Source: Agelaius tricolor
Lineage: Eukaryota > Chordata > Aves > Passeriformes > Icteridae
Direction: 5' to 3'
NCBI GenBank assembly: GCA_023055355.1
Contig: JALJCS010000002.1
Coordinates: forward strand, 83,911,001-83,975,000
Length of the DNA stretch: 64,000 bases
Below are positions 34,560 through 49,200 of the stretch, piece after piece (position 1 is the stretch's first letter; every line of letters begins with the position of its first letter). The position numbers were made by a program, and so were the translations under genes. The notes below the pieces were generated by a model. That model was given only the letters and a program-made list of their open reading frames with translations. It searched no databases and was not told where the DNA came from.

Positions 34560-34760
34560 GGTTTCAGGGTTGGACACAGTATTACAGGTGGGATATCACA
34601 AGAGCAGAGTAGAGGGGGAGAACCACCTCCTTCAACCATGATTGCTGACTATTAATCTTCCTGTGCAGGCCAGGGTGCAGTTCCCTTTCTGGGCTGCAGG
34701 CATGGATTGTCACTTCCTCCAGCTCCCCCTGTGCAGCTCACACAGAGCCCTACTTGCTCT
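34560..34760 (-). mobile_element. CR1 LINE fragment (internal part)
   Basis: Matches antisense CR1 phrases: acacagtattacaggtggga, agagcagagtagagggggag, and ttctgggctgcaggcatgga. Diverged and truncated at both ends, so limits are approximate. The next 200 bp may contain more of the same element. Confidence 0.7.
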
Positions 34761-37700
34761 GGTTTCAGCAGGTTTGCTAAAACATTGCTCTGTGATTTCC
34801 AGCTCATGCTCTGCATTGCATTAGCAGACTCTACTCCAAACAACCAGCTTATTCTGCTTTCCCTCCTGGGAATCACTCCGTGGGTATATGAGGGTCTCAT
34901 GGCCAGACAATTTATCACCAAAGTGCAGTATCCCATAATCATGCCAGTGGTAAGTGAAACCATGATACATAACTGTTGAAAAGACTCAGAGCTTCATCTC
35001 ATTACATTGGGTGAGAATCAATTCAAAGGCTGTAAGCAATCAACATGTGGCATTGTTCTAATAAATATTCAAAATGACAACCATAAGGCCCAGCCAATGC
35101 CAGGAAAGCAAATGTCCATACAAATTTTCTGTGGTAAGCACTTTCCACACTTAATATATCCCTAGAGGCTACTGTTGTCATTACTTAATGTTTCAGTTAT
35201 TTTGAGTTTTTCCACTTCTATATACTTCTTCACTAAATCCCTGTGATTCACTAAAGCCCTATGAACACATCTATCCACTGCACAACTTAAGGGGATGTCT
35301 AAGGCATAGGTACACTGCACACTGTAATATGGGAGCAGCATTAGGGTTCATTCCTATTAGAGCACAGGCATTTTGCAGAAGAGTGTTTCTAGTTGTGTAG
35401 GATTTGCAAAAGCATTTTCCACTCTTTTTTCTTCCAGTGATACCTGGGTAATGAATTCTTCTGGCTTTGAAATGGAACTTATTGACCATCTTAATTTTTT
35501 ACCATCTGTAGCAGCAACATTAAGAGTTGTAGAAAATTTGCAGCAAAAAGCTATAACACCTCAGGGGGATAACATTTCAGCTCTCCTTCAAATTTGGGAA
35601 TAGCAGCATGTAATGGCTCATACAGAGAAATAAAAGGCTAGTCAGTTATTTAAATATTGAGATTGTTAAGTTGTTTTTCAAAATTACATCCATTGATATC
35701 AATTGAATACAAGGAAAGATAGGCTAGAAATTTAAACATTATGTGAAACTTGTGAGACCTGAAGGAATATCTACAAATGACATGTCTAGGAACAAAAAAT
35801 CCAATTAATCTGTAATCAAAGGACCAAAAACTATCTCAGATGGACCTGTCTCCAAATTTTTTACACAGGTTTCATATAGAAGTCACATATGCACTGGAAG
35901 TCACAAAAAATAATCCTCAAAAAGGAAGACTATGCATCAAACTTTTTATCTACTTACACAAGTGTGATTCAAGACTTCTCTGCTAAGGCTCTGTGAGTGC
36001 AGTGGTGTGGCAGCAGAGGAAACAAGAGCAGATCAAAGCGCTGCTTTTTATCCTAAATAGGCATGGTTTGAGTTTACCATGATATGGAGCAAGAGCAGAT
36101 ACAAATTTGTACCAAGCTTTTTCCCTAGACTCTCTTTCAGAAGAGAGAGAATAGCTATTCTCTTAATTTCACAAATCAGACATTAAAGTCTAAAGATGCA
36201 TTCTCAATGATACATTTGTGCTTAAAATATCTGATACACCAGATACATAATGAGATCACATACACAAAGAATCTTTTGTGCATGATCCCATGCACAAAGA
36301 ATTCTGTCACATGCAGTATAAATCCTGTAATATGACAAAACTTACAGTCAACATAGAGAATTTTCTCCATGCACAAAGATTGTATAAAGAACAGCAGTAA
36401 TAAGGACTATAGCAATTATAGATGTACCTTTGTATGCCTGGAAAAGAAAATGTAACTTTGCAAAATACTTAAATTTGCAAAAATCAAGGGTAGTCTCACA
36501 GCCTAGCTCTGAAAGCAGGGTTTTCTGTGGTATCCCAAATGCCAAATAGTTTAGAAAGGCAAAATTATTTTCTGTAGGTGTCTGAACCAGAAAAATGTTC
36601 CTCAATTTTTTTCGTTTGGATGATCTCCTAGTTCTACCCACACATTGTACTCTTAATCCTGCTGTGCAGTTTAGCTAAGGAGGCCACAGAGGTTGCATCA
36701 CATGGGGCGAACTCCAGAATATGTGGGGAAATACATGAACTTTGCCATACTGGGGATGTGGGCTTGGACTTAAAATGAAGTTAGTTATTCTTGCTGTGGT
36801 ACATTTGCTTTTTTTATCCATCGCAACCATTTAAAAGTAGCTTTCTAAGACTCACAGAATCTCTCCATGTTTGCTGTTTTAAAACAGATGCTTCTTTACA
36901 CAGACTGAAGCAAGACCTATTTATGAAAATCATTGTACTTCGACTTTCTCTCTAAAAGTATCTGTCTGCACAAAGGCAGAAATTCTTTCCCCAACACTGT
37001 TTATGACTGGGTGTTCATGGTTTAGCCAGGATGAAGACTTATCCTCCAGAGCAGTTTGTAAAAGATTTTTCTTTCACACCATGAATACAACAATCTAGTC
37101 AGGTCTAAGGATTTGAATCACAGATATTTGTACCAAAAAATACATGTTCCCCAAAAATGGCTTTCAGCTTTTATTTGTCGTGAAGCATGCCTGCACTGCT
37201 CCCTGCAGGCCTGGGCGAGGCAAGTCCTGAAGCAAAGTTTGGCTCTGGACAAAGGTTGGTCAGGACCTTTCATTATTCTCCTGGCCTGGGCAGATGCAAC
37301 ATCTCAATTAGGTACACGTAGATCAGCAGATGATCAGAACCCACTTCAGATCATAAAAAGATGTCATGAGTGATGTCATGAAATGCTTAACACAAAATAA
37401 ACAGCTCAGTAGATTATGAAGAATCAATCTGGCTTAACTGCTTCAGCCTGTGAATTTGTGCTAAATCAAGCATGTACTTCTTTCTAACCTAAGCAAGCAC
37501 CTAATTGACTTGGATGTTTTTAAATAAACCTGGAGCTTGAAAAAGTTAATGCTGGACTACACAGACAGCAACCTTAGACCATAAATACCTTAGAGACCAT
37601 GACCATGTTCATTTTAAACCAAAAAGGATCATGACCATGTACATCTTAGATGAGAAAAACTTGTGACCATGACTTGCTTAGCCTTAGACCAGCTCCAAAA

Positions 37701-40700
37701 TGTAAAACATAAAACTATTTTTTTTCTGTGTCCACTGTAGCTAACATAAGGAACAGTAGACTTCAAAAATACAAGGAAATATAGTCTAGGTATCACAAAG
37801 TATGTTCTGACTTCAGGGCTACTCAAGTCCTAGAATAAGCTAGAGGCTCAACTATACAATGCAGGACAAGTTGTGATATTAGCAGGCCTCACTGAAAACA
37901 GCAACAACAAAAATACAGCTCCACAGGCAACTGATCACACTCTGAAATAGTGTCTGTCAATATTTCATTTAAATCCAACCTCTGGGCTACCTGAAACCAC
38001 AGAACCCCACATCTGGTCCTTAGCAGTCACTCTGAGGCTCCTCTGGCCACACCATGGTAATAAACACCTCAACATTTGCAGTAGGCACCCATGCCTCCCA
38101 CCCAGGGGTTCCTGCTGCACAGGTCACTGGAGAAACAGGAAGCAAATAACATAAACAAACTCCATTTAATTTTATGACTCCCAGTGGATGTGTATATTTG
38201 GAGTTCAAGCTTATTCTCCTTCCAGGTGTGCTCTGTCTCCAGGATCCAACCAAGTCTTTGAAGCAAGCGGAGACCTTACCTTTTCCTTGTTTTTCCTTTC
38301 CCCCATCCCAGTCTGTTAAGTATTACCCCATGACCTTTCACTGATTGGCTTCAATTAAGGCCATGGATTTCCTCTTCCTGAACCAAAGTCAGGTTACAGT
38401 GCAAGAATAATAAAGGCAAAACGAATGTGTTGCAGTCATCCATGTACAGTCCCCAGACAGCATTTGGAGTAAAATTTTACTTGGAACTCCCACATTTCAA
38501 GAGCCTCAAGACACAAATTTGCTGATTTGGAAATCTCAGTGCTCCTCTGCAGAAAAAAAATCTGGTTCTTTGTTTTTCTTTTTCTCTTTTTTTTCTTCTT
38601 TTTCAATTTCATTTTTTAAAATAAAAAGGCAGTTCTGACAGAAGGGCTATAAGGAAAAACTTACTGGTTTTGCTTAAGCTCAAGCAAAACTGGACAAATC
38701 TTGGACACTTTGATTAATCTGAAATTTTACAGCATATACTCTGTACCTTTTTATCATAATGAAGGATTAGTTGTTTTTCAGTAGTGGCAAAAGGACCCAG
38801 GTGGGATCAGGGGCCTGCATTAGCTGTCGGCTGCTGAAAAATAAATAAAAATCCTTGCTCCTTTACTGAAAATTATTCTTCATAAAATCTCCCAATTTCC
38901 TTTAATTTATTAAAAATAAAATGTATTGTCCTGAAGTGAAAGATTTTTTTATGAGGAAGACTGTGTTTTATTCTGGTTTCTATTTAATGTGAAGTGGTGG
39001 CTTTATTTTGTTGATGCTGTTGAGATTTCAACTTTTCATTTCATATGAGTTTTTATTTTTCTTTCTTTTTTATTTTTATTTTAGTCACATTCCTCCAAGG
39101 TAGTATGCACCTTATGGCATGCTACAGTACTCATCCTTTATAAGAAAAATCTTTGGACCATAGTAATTTGTGCAGAGAAAATGCTCATGCACTGAAACCT
39201 ATGACTAAAATTTGACGAGGAGATTTAGCTTGTTGCTCTCAAACCAAAACCCTCTCACCTTTTAGCACCAAAAGCCAACTTTTGTGCTTCCCAGTACCAC
39301 TAGAAGATGTTTGTATATAAACCTGTCTTTTATAAAAGTTTTCCTCAGCAAGTCAGCAGCTGCACATAAAGGCTCTCAGTCATTCTTTATTTAAGCACCA
39401 CTCTCAGTATGCCTTTAATAGAAGGAAGGTAGGTTTACAGCATAAAACATCACCATACAGACTTCCTGCAACACTGAAGGTTGACCCAAGCATCACATTT
39501 CAGGGCTGAGGGCTAAAGGATTTCATTCATTTTTAAAAGAACATTGCTCCGACTAACTGGAGGGCAGCAGAGTTTATGTGACTTTCTCAAGTTGAAAGGC
39601 CTGAGACGTCACAAGCGTCAGTCTGCATCTGACAACTACTGACACAACCAAAAGCCCTCATGAAAGCAAATCAAACAAATGATGGTTATTTGGAAAAGTG
39701 ATTTAACTTAATCTTGCTCCACTGTAAAAATTGGATTACGTCCAAGTTGCTGGGGCTATGGTGGGTTCCACAATCACTCTTTTATGGGGCACAATCAACT
39801 TATCAAAAATGATCCTAACTAATTATTTATAATACTGGCTTTCAGATGGTGTTGGTTTTCCTGGGGTTTGAAACCCAGCCAACACCTATATTGCTTCCGT
39901 CTACCACCAGGCTTCCTCTGCAGAGGGAATTTCATGTGCTTTTGAATGGAGGAGACAAAGCAGCTTCTCCTGAGCTCAGGAAAGGCCAGTGTGTTTTCAG
40001 ATCAGTCTGCTCCACTTTAAACATTTCATCCAAGAAAATTTAAAGTCTGTCATAAAATTTATGATGTCCTACTGGACAAATATTTTCCTTTACTTCATAA
40101 GGCACCGGCTACTGTAATATAACAAAGTGAAAATTGCTTTCCAGGGAAACGTGTAGAGATTTATCAGAGATACCTCATTTAATCACATTCCAGTAAGCCA
40201 GGCTCAGTCATTCATTTTTGACAAGTGGAAGGGTGTGGGTTAAATTATAATTTAAACCATTATCAGGCTGCTGTTAAAGACTTTTTGACAATGAAGTACC
40301 TGCATGATACCCCTAACAGGAAATTATGAAAATATTTATATGAGCTTTATGTGCACCTTGTAAGTCCTAGACCAATTGAAAAATTCAGAGACAACAAAGT
40401 GCTGAATAGGTACAACTCATTCTAGTTCTCAAGGAACATGCATAACTGGGAACTGCTGAACTTCAGCTGTAAAAATATTCTCTTCTGTATCACAGTCAGT
40501 CCAATGACCTGGCAAATAACCACACTGAGTAAGAAAGTCAGGGACACTCTGTAACCTCAAGCAGCAAAGCTCTCTGCATGGCAGAGGAGATCCTTGCACG
40601 GACACACCAGACCAACAGATGAGGGATAGGTTACACCAACTGGCCAGTCATTCCACGTGCTGGAAGGCTGCAGGATGATGAAACACTGAGATGTCTGTGT

Positions 40701-42814
40701 TAGCTGAGAAAGCACTGTCAGGAAGAGCATGGGAGGGAAAGACAGGGGCCATTGCCCTTGAGTGTAAAGGTGGCAGCACTAATTGGCCATGAGGATGGGA
40801 ACAGTGTTTTGGTAGAGAAGTAGTCAAGCTTGTTATTAAGTTCAAATCTTTAATAGCTCACTAATTCTTTTGAGTCTGCAGCCTGCTTTGTAATTACTTT
40901 TAAAATCTCTATGCTTCTCTGCCTATTAGAGCAAGACCAACCTGCCAGGGCCACTCTCCCCAGCACACAAACAAGATCAGCAGTTTTATCAGTTCCCTCT
41001 GTGAGACAGAATTTTAAAAGAGCAAGGCTGGTTCATTGGCTCAGAGGACAAGCATCACAGCATGACTTCCTCCTACAGTGGGAAACTCCCTTCCTAAACC
41101 AAGGCAGCCTCATCCTTAAGGCCTGCATAAGGAGACTGTCTGGACAGGGCACTGCCTCCAGCCCTTCCTGGGCATTGCTTGGGCAATGCTAAAGGCACCA
41201 GCTAGAGCTCTCCTGGGGGGAATGTGAGCAGGCAGAAAGGATGATCCCAATGAGAGCTCACACCCCAGCCTAGGAGAGGCACAGAGATGCACTCCTGGGC
41301 TCTGGGATGCACCTTTGCTTCCCAGCAAGAGGAACAAACCAGGGCAGTGCTCTAAGCCTGTGCAGATCAGGAGCTCCCAGCCCGCCCAGGCGTGTCTGCG
41401 CCAGCACATCCAGCAGCTCTGGCACCTTTGGGATGTGTTGGGGGGATCAACAGAGCCCTGGACACACGTTAGAGGACCTGGAGTGCCACCTTCTGGCACC
41501 GTGTCCCTGCACATTCCTGGCATGAGTATGAATGCAGCCAGCTATGTGGGGCACACACACATACCCAGCAACATCCCCACCAGCCTCCTGCCCCTCTGCT
41601 GGCCCTGTCTGGGTGCAAAGTCACTCTCTAACCCAAGGACAGCCACCTGCCTGCATGCAGGGTGGAATGGAGAACAGCCCTCAGACACTCCAGCATACAA
41701 AGAATGAGCTTGCCTTGTCAGCTCAGGTTCACACCCTTGACATAGCTGTCAAAGTAAAAAACTTTGCAATAAACTACAGACATTTTCCCATAAAAGAAAC
41801 ACAAACAGAAACACAAACCTCAAAACTATGAAAAGGAGCGAACAACCATTCAAAATATTCAGGCCTTTCCCTGAATTTCACAGAAAATTGGCATAATTCC
41901 ATCTTTTTCCAGTCACTGTAAGTGCAAGGCAATAGATGCTCTTTGCAGACAATCCATTTGTGGAAAATAATCTCTGAGGCACAGCTTAGTGCTCTGTGTG
42001 AGCTCCTCAGCAACATATAACAGGAGCATTGACAGCTACCCACAGTATGTAGTCACCTCCCTAGGAACATTTCAGGCAGCTATGATCCCAGCAAACTATG
42101 TTTAACATAAGGTGATTGGTTTGTACTACACACAGTTCCTGAGAGAACAGGGGAAAATGCACCACAGAGAAAGATGAGCAATGACAAACAAAAGAGAAAA
42201 TCCTTATGGACATTTCCTGAAACTCTCCCTTCATGTTCCTACCACTGATCCAGGGGGAACAAGCCAGATGTGAAGTGGCATGTACAGTTTCAGCTGTCTG
42301 ATGTGAAGAATTTTATGTCAATACCAAGATATCTAATATGATAATTTTTATCTACTAGTCTAACAATTGGCTGTCTGTGCAGCGATGTGTCCTTCCCCTT
42401 TTCCCAAGCTGTGTGTGCAGACTGAACTCTGAAGCCATAGACGTTGCTTCCTGCCACATTCAGGGAGTTCAGATCCGTAGCAGAACTTGCTAAGGTTCAC
42501 AGAAACCTGTTGCTGGAACTTTCTACCACAACCGATGGTCAGAGAGGACAGCTAACACAACAGAGGACAGCTGCTGGAGATTCTGCCTTTGCTCCTGAAG
42601 GGACAGCTCAGCCCCCAGCTCTCCTACAAGTGCATTAAGCTGAACAAGTCACTGAGGGTGGCATTTTTCTGCCCTTGTGGAGGAGAGCCACACATCTTCC
42701 TGGTAGGCTCAAAGCTGAAATGGTGATGCCCATGGTGGTGTACAAAGTGAACCTGCCTCTTCTCACCACTGGCTGCTGGGACAACCCACACAGCCAGGAT
42801 TGAAGAGGATTGAA
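34761..42814. other. No recognised gene
   Basis: Long AT-rich non-coding stretch. A degenerate array of about three units near 36 bp (gaccatgaccatgt-type) lies at 37594-37700, pyrimidine-rich tracts at about 38570-38620 and 39050-39080, and a GC-richer block at 41140-41530. No exon is supported. Confidence 0.55.
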
Positions 42815-43214
42815 GGATGGAACATCTCTCCTGCGAGGAAAGGCTGAGTTAGGGCTGCTCAGCCTGGAGAAGAGAAGGCTCCTAAAGGACCTTACTGCAT
42901 GGTTTGTAAGTAAGACAGGGACAGACTTTTTAGCAGGACCTGTTGCAATAGGACAAGAGGTAATTTTAAAATAAAAAGGGTCAATTTAGATTAGATATCA
43001 GGAAGAAAGTTGTTTTTTGTGAAGGTCGTAAAACATTGGAAGAGATTGCCCAAGAAGGTGGTGAGTGCCTCATCCCTGAAAATATCCAGTGTCAGGCTGG
43101 ATAGGACTCTGAGCAACATTATCTGGCTAAAGACATCCTGCTTATTGGAGGGAGGTTGGACTAGATGGCCTTTAAAGCTCCCTTCCAACCCAAACTATTT
43201 TATGATTCTATGAT
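42815..43214 (+). mobile_element. CR1 LINE fragment (3' end)
   Basis: Has aacatctctcctgcgaggaa, ctgctcagcctggagaagag, attagatatcaggaagaaag, ggaggttggactagatggcc, and ends cccttccaacccaaactatt then tatgattctatgat, the diagnostic avian CR1 terminus. Truncated at the 5' end as usual. Confidence 0.92.
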
Positions 43215-46200
43215 CATATGGCAGGCCACCCCGTTTGTGGCTCTCTACAAAAGGGTGAGGTGAATATCACCTTACACATCCATTCTGCATCTCTCCTGGG
43301 TGAAGAATCATCCTCCTTTTATCTTTTCTAGCTGATTATGAACTTAGTGGCAGCCAGAAAGGTCTTCAGCACACACACAGATAGAGAGGCACCCACAGAG
43401 ATGGGGTGGACATATACCATAGTCAGAAAATTAATAACCATGGGCTTGCTCTTAACTTTCAGGCTTTAGTCACAGCCCTTCAATGCAGCTGGTTAGCATG
43501 AGTGAACTTGCAAGTGTCATGTAAGTTATAGGTTTGACAAAGCCTGAGCTTTGTATTTGTAGATGCTAACTTGTGGACACTAAATATCCTCCATTAATTC
43601 ACTGATTAATTCATTAATTATATCGGAGCTGATAACAACAGCCAGAGACATCTGATAAAGTCTTGAAGTATTTTACATCTTCACTCTCCATTTATGAAAA
43701 TAGGAAAACTGCTACCTCTACCCTAGCACACCATCCCACTTCCAGACCTCTTCTAGAAAAGGCAGGCTTATAAAAATACTCCAGCATCAAGTTGTCATCA
43801 TCATATCTTGCCATTGTGAAAAGACAGAAATCTTCACTAAAGGCCCAAACCTGCCAAATGCTGATGGCCTTCACATCTCACTGACAGCAGGTCATACTTT
43901 GAGAAATGGCTAAAACTTACAGTGGTACCATGAAATACCCCCCCACTGCCTCACCCTTGCATCTTTTCAACACCTGCATCGTTGGTCAGCCCCCAATAAC
44001 CTTCCTCTGCTCCTAGCAGAGTAACCAATTTTCTGTGGGCTGTGTCTGGCTTTAGCAGACAGCCCTTAAAAATTTACTAGTCAGCTACTGACACAATTTG
44101 GATAGCCCTTTCCACAAAATGAAGAGTACTCTTTTTTTCCTCATCCAGTTGCATCAGTTGGTCTAATATCAGATATTGCCTGTCCTTGCAGTTGAAAGAG
44201 AGCTATTCATCATAAAATAGAATTAATTTTAATAATTGGCTCCAGACTTTTACTTGAATTTCTTACCCAGCAATAAAAGTTCACAAGATTTCAGCAGCAC
44301 ATCTAATTACCAGCAATGTAAAGAACATCTTTTTCTTGGTAGGTTGAGTCACTGCCCCTATGTTTTTATACTGCAAGCAACTATGCAAACACCAGCCCAC
44401 CCTAGAGAAATTTGGGGAGTATTGGAAAAGTCACAGCCTTTCACAGCAGTTCAACACAATGCTATTTCACTCACCCTTTCCTGTCATTTGATACAGGGTA
44501 AATATTCTGTGTTCAGTGGCCTCCACACACACATTTCCACCTGTGTGGCAGACCAGCGCTCACCCGCTGGTTTATAACGTAGAACATGTGGGAATACTGA
44601 AGGTCTCAAGAGGTCTGTCTTACACTTCCTGTTCTTTATTTACCTTGCTGTGTTCAGTTTGTTTTTCCATTTATATTTAGCACAGATAAAAGCAGGGCAA
44701 CCAAGCTCATATGTCTTAGTGAAATAATGGGAAGAGCTGAACACAAAAGCCATCAAAAGGCAGGATGAGGCACCTCCACCACCCAAACAAAGGACAAAAC
44801 TCTAAGCCAGCTTTGAACCATAATGCATACAACCAAGTGCTTTTTTCCAAGCCTGCATAAGCAGGTGAAAATCTCTCACGCATTCACTCCTCCCAGGTTG
44901 AATAGGTTTGTTATTTTCAGTCAAAGTGTTGGGGAACTGCATGATTAGGAGACTGCTTTGATCACACCATGAAAAATCCTGCTCTCAGAGCTGGGCAATT
45001 ACAGACTGCCCCTTGCAGAGGACTTGAGGCAAAGCTACCTGCAAGCCCCTCAAATGTTCATTCAGAGCCAGAATCAGTACTAGCTCCAGTTCAGTTTGTC
45101 CAAATGAAGTATGACGGGACTATTAAAGGGCCTTTGTCTGCGTTTGCATAATCCGTGTGCTCATTATTTCACAACTCTATCCACATGTAAAGCTTTCCAC
45201 CATGCTCTGGCTCCTCCACACTACAAGCACTGGCCCCCAGATGGGGAACAGACTTGGAATGAAAATGCCAAAAGTTTTGAAAAGAAGCACAACAAAGCCT
45301 GGACCTATATGTTCAAAAAGCACATCAATGGGTCAGCAAAGCCCCATGCATAGTCAACTGAACACGTGCACCAGGCTCACTGAGACACTTGTAAATATGA
45401 TAAATATCTAAAACTCTAAAATAGGGAGGGAAAAAAAAAAAGACCACATAAAACAAATGTACAATCCAGCTAACTCTTTAGAAAAACTCAACAAACACTT
45501 GTATAACTGTAAAAAATAGAGTGAGGGAGTAAAAGCAAAAGCATTTCTTAATTCAAAAATGCAGCTGTTAGAGACACCACCTTAATGCTCCCAGGCACTG
45601 TCCACCAGACAAACAAAACAAGATGACAATGTTTGATTTACTTGCACTATTGCACCAATGAATCTTTGGAATCGTATGGTCATTTTCCAAAAATAAGCAC
45701 AGTGGTCTGGCAGCACTTCCAGACTGAAATCATAAATGTCAATGTAAACACATATTTGTATAAGGGTGATAGGTAAGAGGCACTTATTTAAGGGACCTTA
45801 TGCATGAGGATGCATCAGGGCTTGTGACACTGCAGGTCTCTCCCATGATCATAAATCACTCTGCAACAGCTGAGCCAACCTGCCCAATGGAAGCAAAGCT
45901 GGGCTGGCAGTGAGACTCTGCAGGATGGATCAAAGCCTGAGGCTGCCACAAGACCCTGGTTTACCAAACTCCAGCCCAACATTCCCTTGGGCATGTGCAG
46001 GAGTGGGTGTGACCATGACAGGGAGGGATCCAAGATGCCATCATACATCACAGAAACCACAACAAGGCCTGCTGATCAGGAGTGGGGACAACAGCCACCA
46101 CAGCAGTGTTTACTCTGGTGCATACTATGTTGTGATGTACTTCTACCACAGCAAAAATTAATTATGTGTTTTTACAGCGCATTTTTGTGTACTGGCAACC

Positions 46201-49200
46201 AGCCATAGCCATCCTGTGAACAGCTTCTCATCTAGTTACTCTTTCTTCAGATAAGAGCAGGAGTTTAGGACTTTAAGAGAGTGGCTTTGATAGACAAAGC
46301 ACAGAGTGGACACTAGGTGAAAAAATATAAAAAATATCATGAGAAACTGGTAGCCAAACATGGCACAGGAAGGGATGTGACAAACCCAGGCAGCAGTGAC
46401 AGGGAGGGTGAACTACAATGGAAACACTCTAGAATGAATCCCAGAGTCAGCTATGCACACAGCACAGTGACTTTCCTTCACCTCTCTCTCTTTTTCAAAG
46501 GAAATTAATACCTTTCAAGAGAATGCTTATTTCCAGCAAATAACCTCAGGATTTCTCCACAGGCCAGAATTAGCCACTATTTCCTGAGGCTATCTAGAAT
46601 TACTGACCAAAAATAAAGTGAATAAGAATAGGTTCCAAGTAAAAAGATGGGTGAGCACCACTCAGACACTAAATATCCCCAGAATACCAAGTTGTGTAGA
46701 TGCAATGCTTTACAAGAAAGCACTGACAACTTAAAGAAAACTCTACCATTTGAAGAAAGAGGGACTTATAACAGCAATGATTCTACTCTGCCCCACAAGT
46801 TGCTATGACAATTTCTACCCATTAGGGTCTGTGCATCCAGGGGCAGATTTGTCCACTAATTTCAGTTTCTCCTTGAGTTTTTCTTTTTCAAAATGCTTTG
46901 TCAAAAGCATTCTGCTTTTGGTTATTGTCACACCCAAAGACACAACCCACCAGCAGTAACCTGGAAGGTTTATTGGTAGGGTATTTAGTTTAAGGTCATT
47001 CCTGTCCCATCTGTCACCAGAGGTAGTTTTATGGTGTTTCATGAAGCAGAATGTGGCTTTTTACAAGGTGTGCATTGGCTTTCCATCAAACCCTGACTGA
47101 AGCATCCCTTTTCTGGGGCAAGGGGAAAATGTACTAAACCCTAGAGCACCATGGTAACTCACAGATCTGGCTGTGCCTTCTGTGGAAGGTAAAGGGCAAT
47201 CAACAGCTTTTTGTGGTGGGCACAGATCCCACAGCTCTCAGATCTCCCCATACTGCTGCCCTATCCCAAGGCACAGCACATCAAATATGTGCACTGCCAT
47301 GAGAAATTAGGCATTTGAGAGGATTGATTCCTTTAGCTCTTCTCATTTTCTGGGTCAGGGACAACTTGGAATGACTCTTTCAGGTCAGCCCCATCAGTTT
47401 TGCTGAGTCCAGCAAACCTCTATCAAGGAGCATGGCCAAGTAAGAGTCAGCAGATGATGTGGTGAGGACCAAGAGTGCCCACTGGCAATGCACGTAGCAA
47501 GACCCTTGTACACCTGCTCTGGTTCTGGGCTCAATTGTCTGACTCCAGCAAGTCCAGTCCAAGAGAAAATCCCATGCTCACATCATCCAGCAGCAGCCAC
47601 TTGGCTGGGACAGCATTTCACTCCTGGTTCTGTGTGCTTGCTGTGAGATGCAGTCATGATTGCTGAAGTGACCAGAGAAAAGGCTTTGTGTGCCACCAAC
47701 AGAAATGATTTTCAGGAAAGCATTGTCTCATCCACGTCACACCCCAGTGTGAGCACACAGCAAGAGGCAATTCTGCCTGTGCTGCAGGTCTCTGCTTGTG
47801 AACCAGGACTGGCACAGCAATTGCTCAGGAGGCTCCATAAAGTGGAGTGGAGCACAGGCCCGTGGGGGTTCGCTTTGAACCCCTGAGTCACGCTACAGTT
47901 GGCTCAAGTCAATGAATCACTCCAGTGAATGCTGAAGTCATTCATGATTTCTTTTTCTTAAACAACAAAAGTAACATTTTATGTGCCCAGAAAGGGTAAT
48001 AAAATGTAATGGACACTCTGGTGAGCCTAAATCAAAACCCAGTGAAGGCAATGGAAGGAGTTCTGTGGCTTACACACACACTTTCAATCATGCTGCCTTC
48101 AGTTTTTCTTCAAGAGACCTTTCCATTTAGCAGTGAGGAAAGATCTTTTCTTTATAGCACTTATGTTCACCTCTCTTTGAAGCAGTCCCATTTGCCACAG
48201 TGTACTTTAGAGCAAGAAGCAAAAAAATAAAAAATGATTGATTCCTACTTTCGCCTTAATGTAAAATGCAGTAATATCTTAACTCTGGGCTTCAAAATGC
48301 TGTACTAGCATCACCAAGGGGTCTTAGGGAAAAAAATCAGATCCAAATCTGTGGGAGGTAAAGATTACCCAAGGCCTGGAAGGAAGAGTCTTTATCTTAA
48401 TGACAAAATTCTCTTCCAATCAGTAATGTTCGCATATTATTAAGCATAGGACATTTTTACCTTCTTTTGGGATGTCACATAACAAAAAAAAATCCCACAG
48501 AATTAAAAAAAGAAACATTAAAGGCTCAAGAGTACAGTCAGGTCCCACTGAGTTATCCAAGTAATTGTTGTTTATACCCATTGTTAAAGCTGTTAGTAAG
48601 CACTTGGGGGCAAAGCTTCCCTTACTGTAAATAGGAAAGTTGTGCAGCAGTCCAAGATGTCCCACAGATATTTTTCAGATATGCCTCAGCTAAGCTACTT
48701 GAATAGACAAATATAACTTTTCAGACAGCCTATACATTAAAAAAATCTCTTTTTGTGAACACCATTTCTAAAAGGAATGAGGTGCATAAATGTGTGAGAA
48801 AGAAAACCCCACAACATTAGGACATATGTCCTTGAATTTGGAAATGAGCTACTGAATTTTTAATTGAGCAGTACTCGATGCTACCACCACACTTCTCTGT
48901 TCAGATTCATTTTGCTGCAGTCCTGGTCCTTTCAGTCAGGGCTGGAATTTCACAAAGACTTCTGCAAGGGTGTGCAGAAGTCACTAATTTTTAACAAATT
49001 GTAATGAGAGGGAGGTGCCTGCAGCCTGCTTCTCAGCCAGCAGGATGGAGTAAGGGATTCCCTTCCAAAATGCAACTTAGACAGGACCACAGTCATTTAC
49101 ATACCTACTCCAGAATGGCTCTTACTCACAAGTTACACACAGGCTGCAGCTCCCTCTCTCAGCTCTGAAAATGTTGGTTAGCTATCCCTAACTTCATATT

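Noticed and set aside
39847..39883. Nested inverted repeat gtgttgg...ccaacac
   Set aside because: Short arms with an imperfect middle; within chance expectation for 64 kb.
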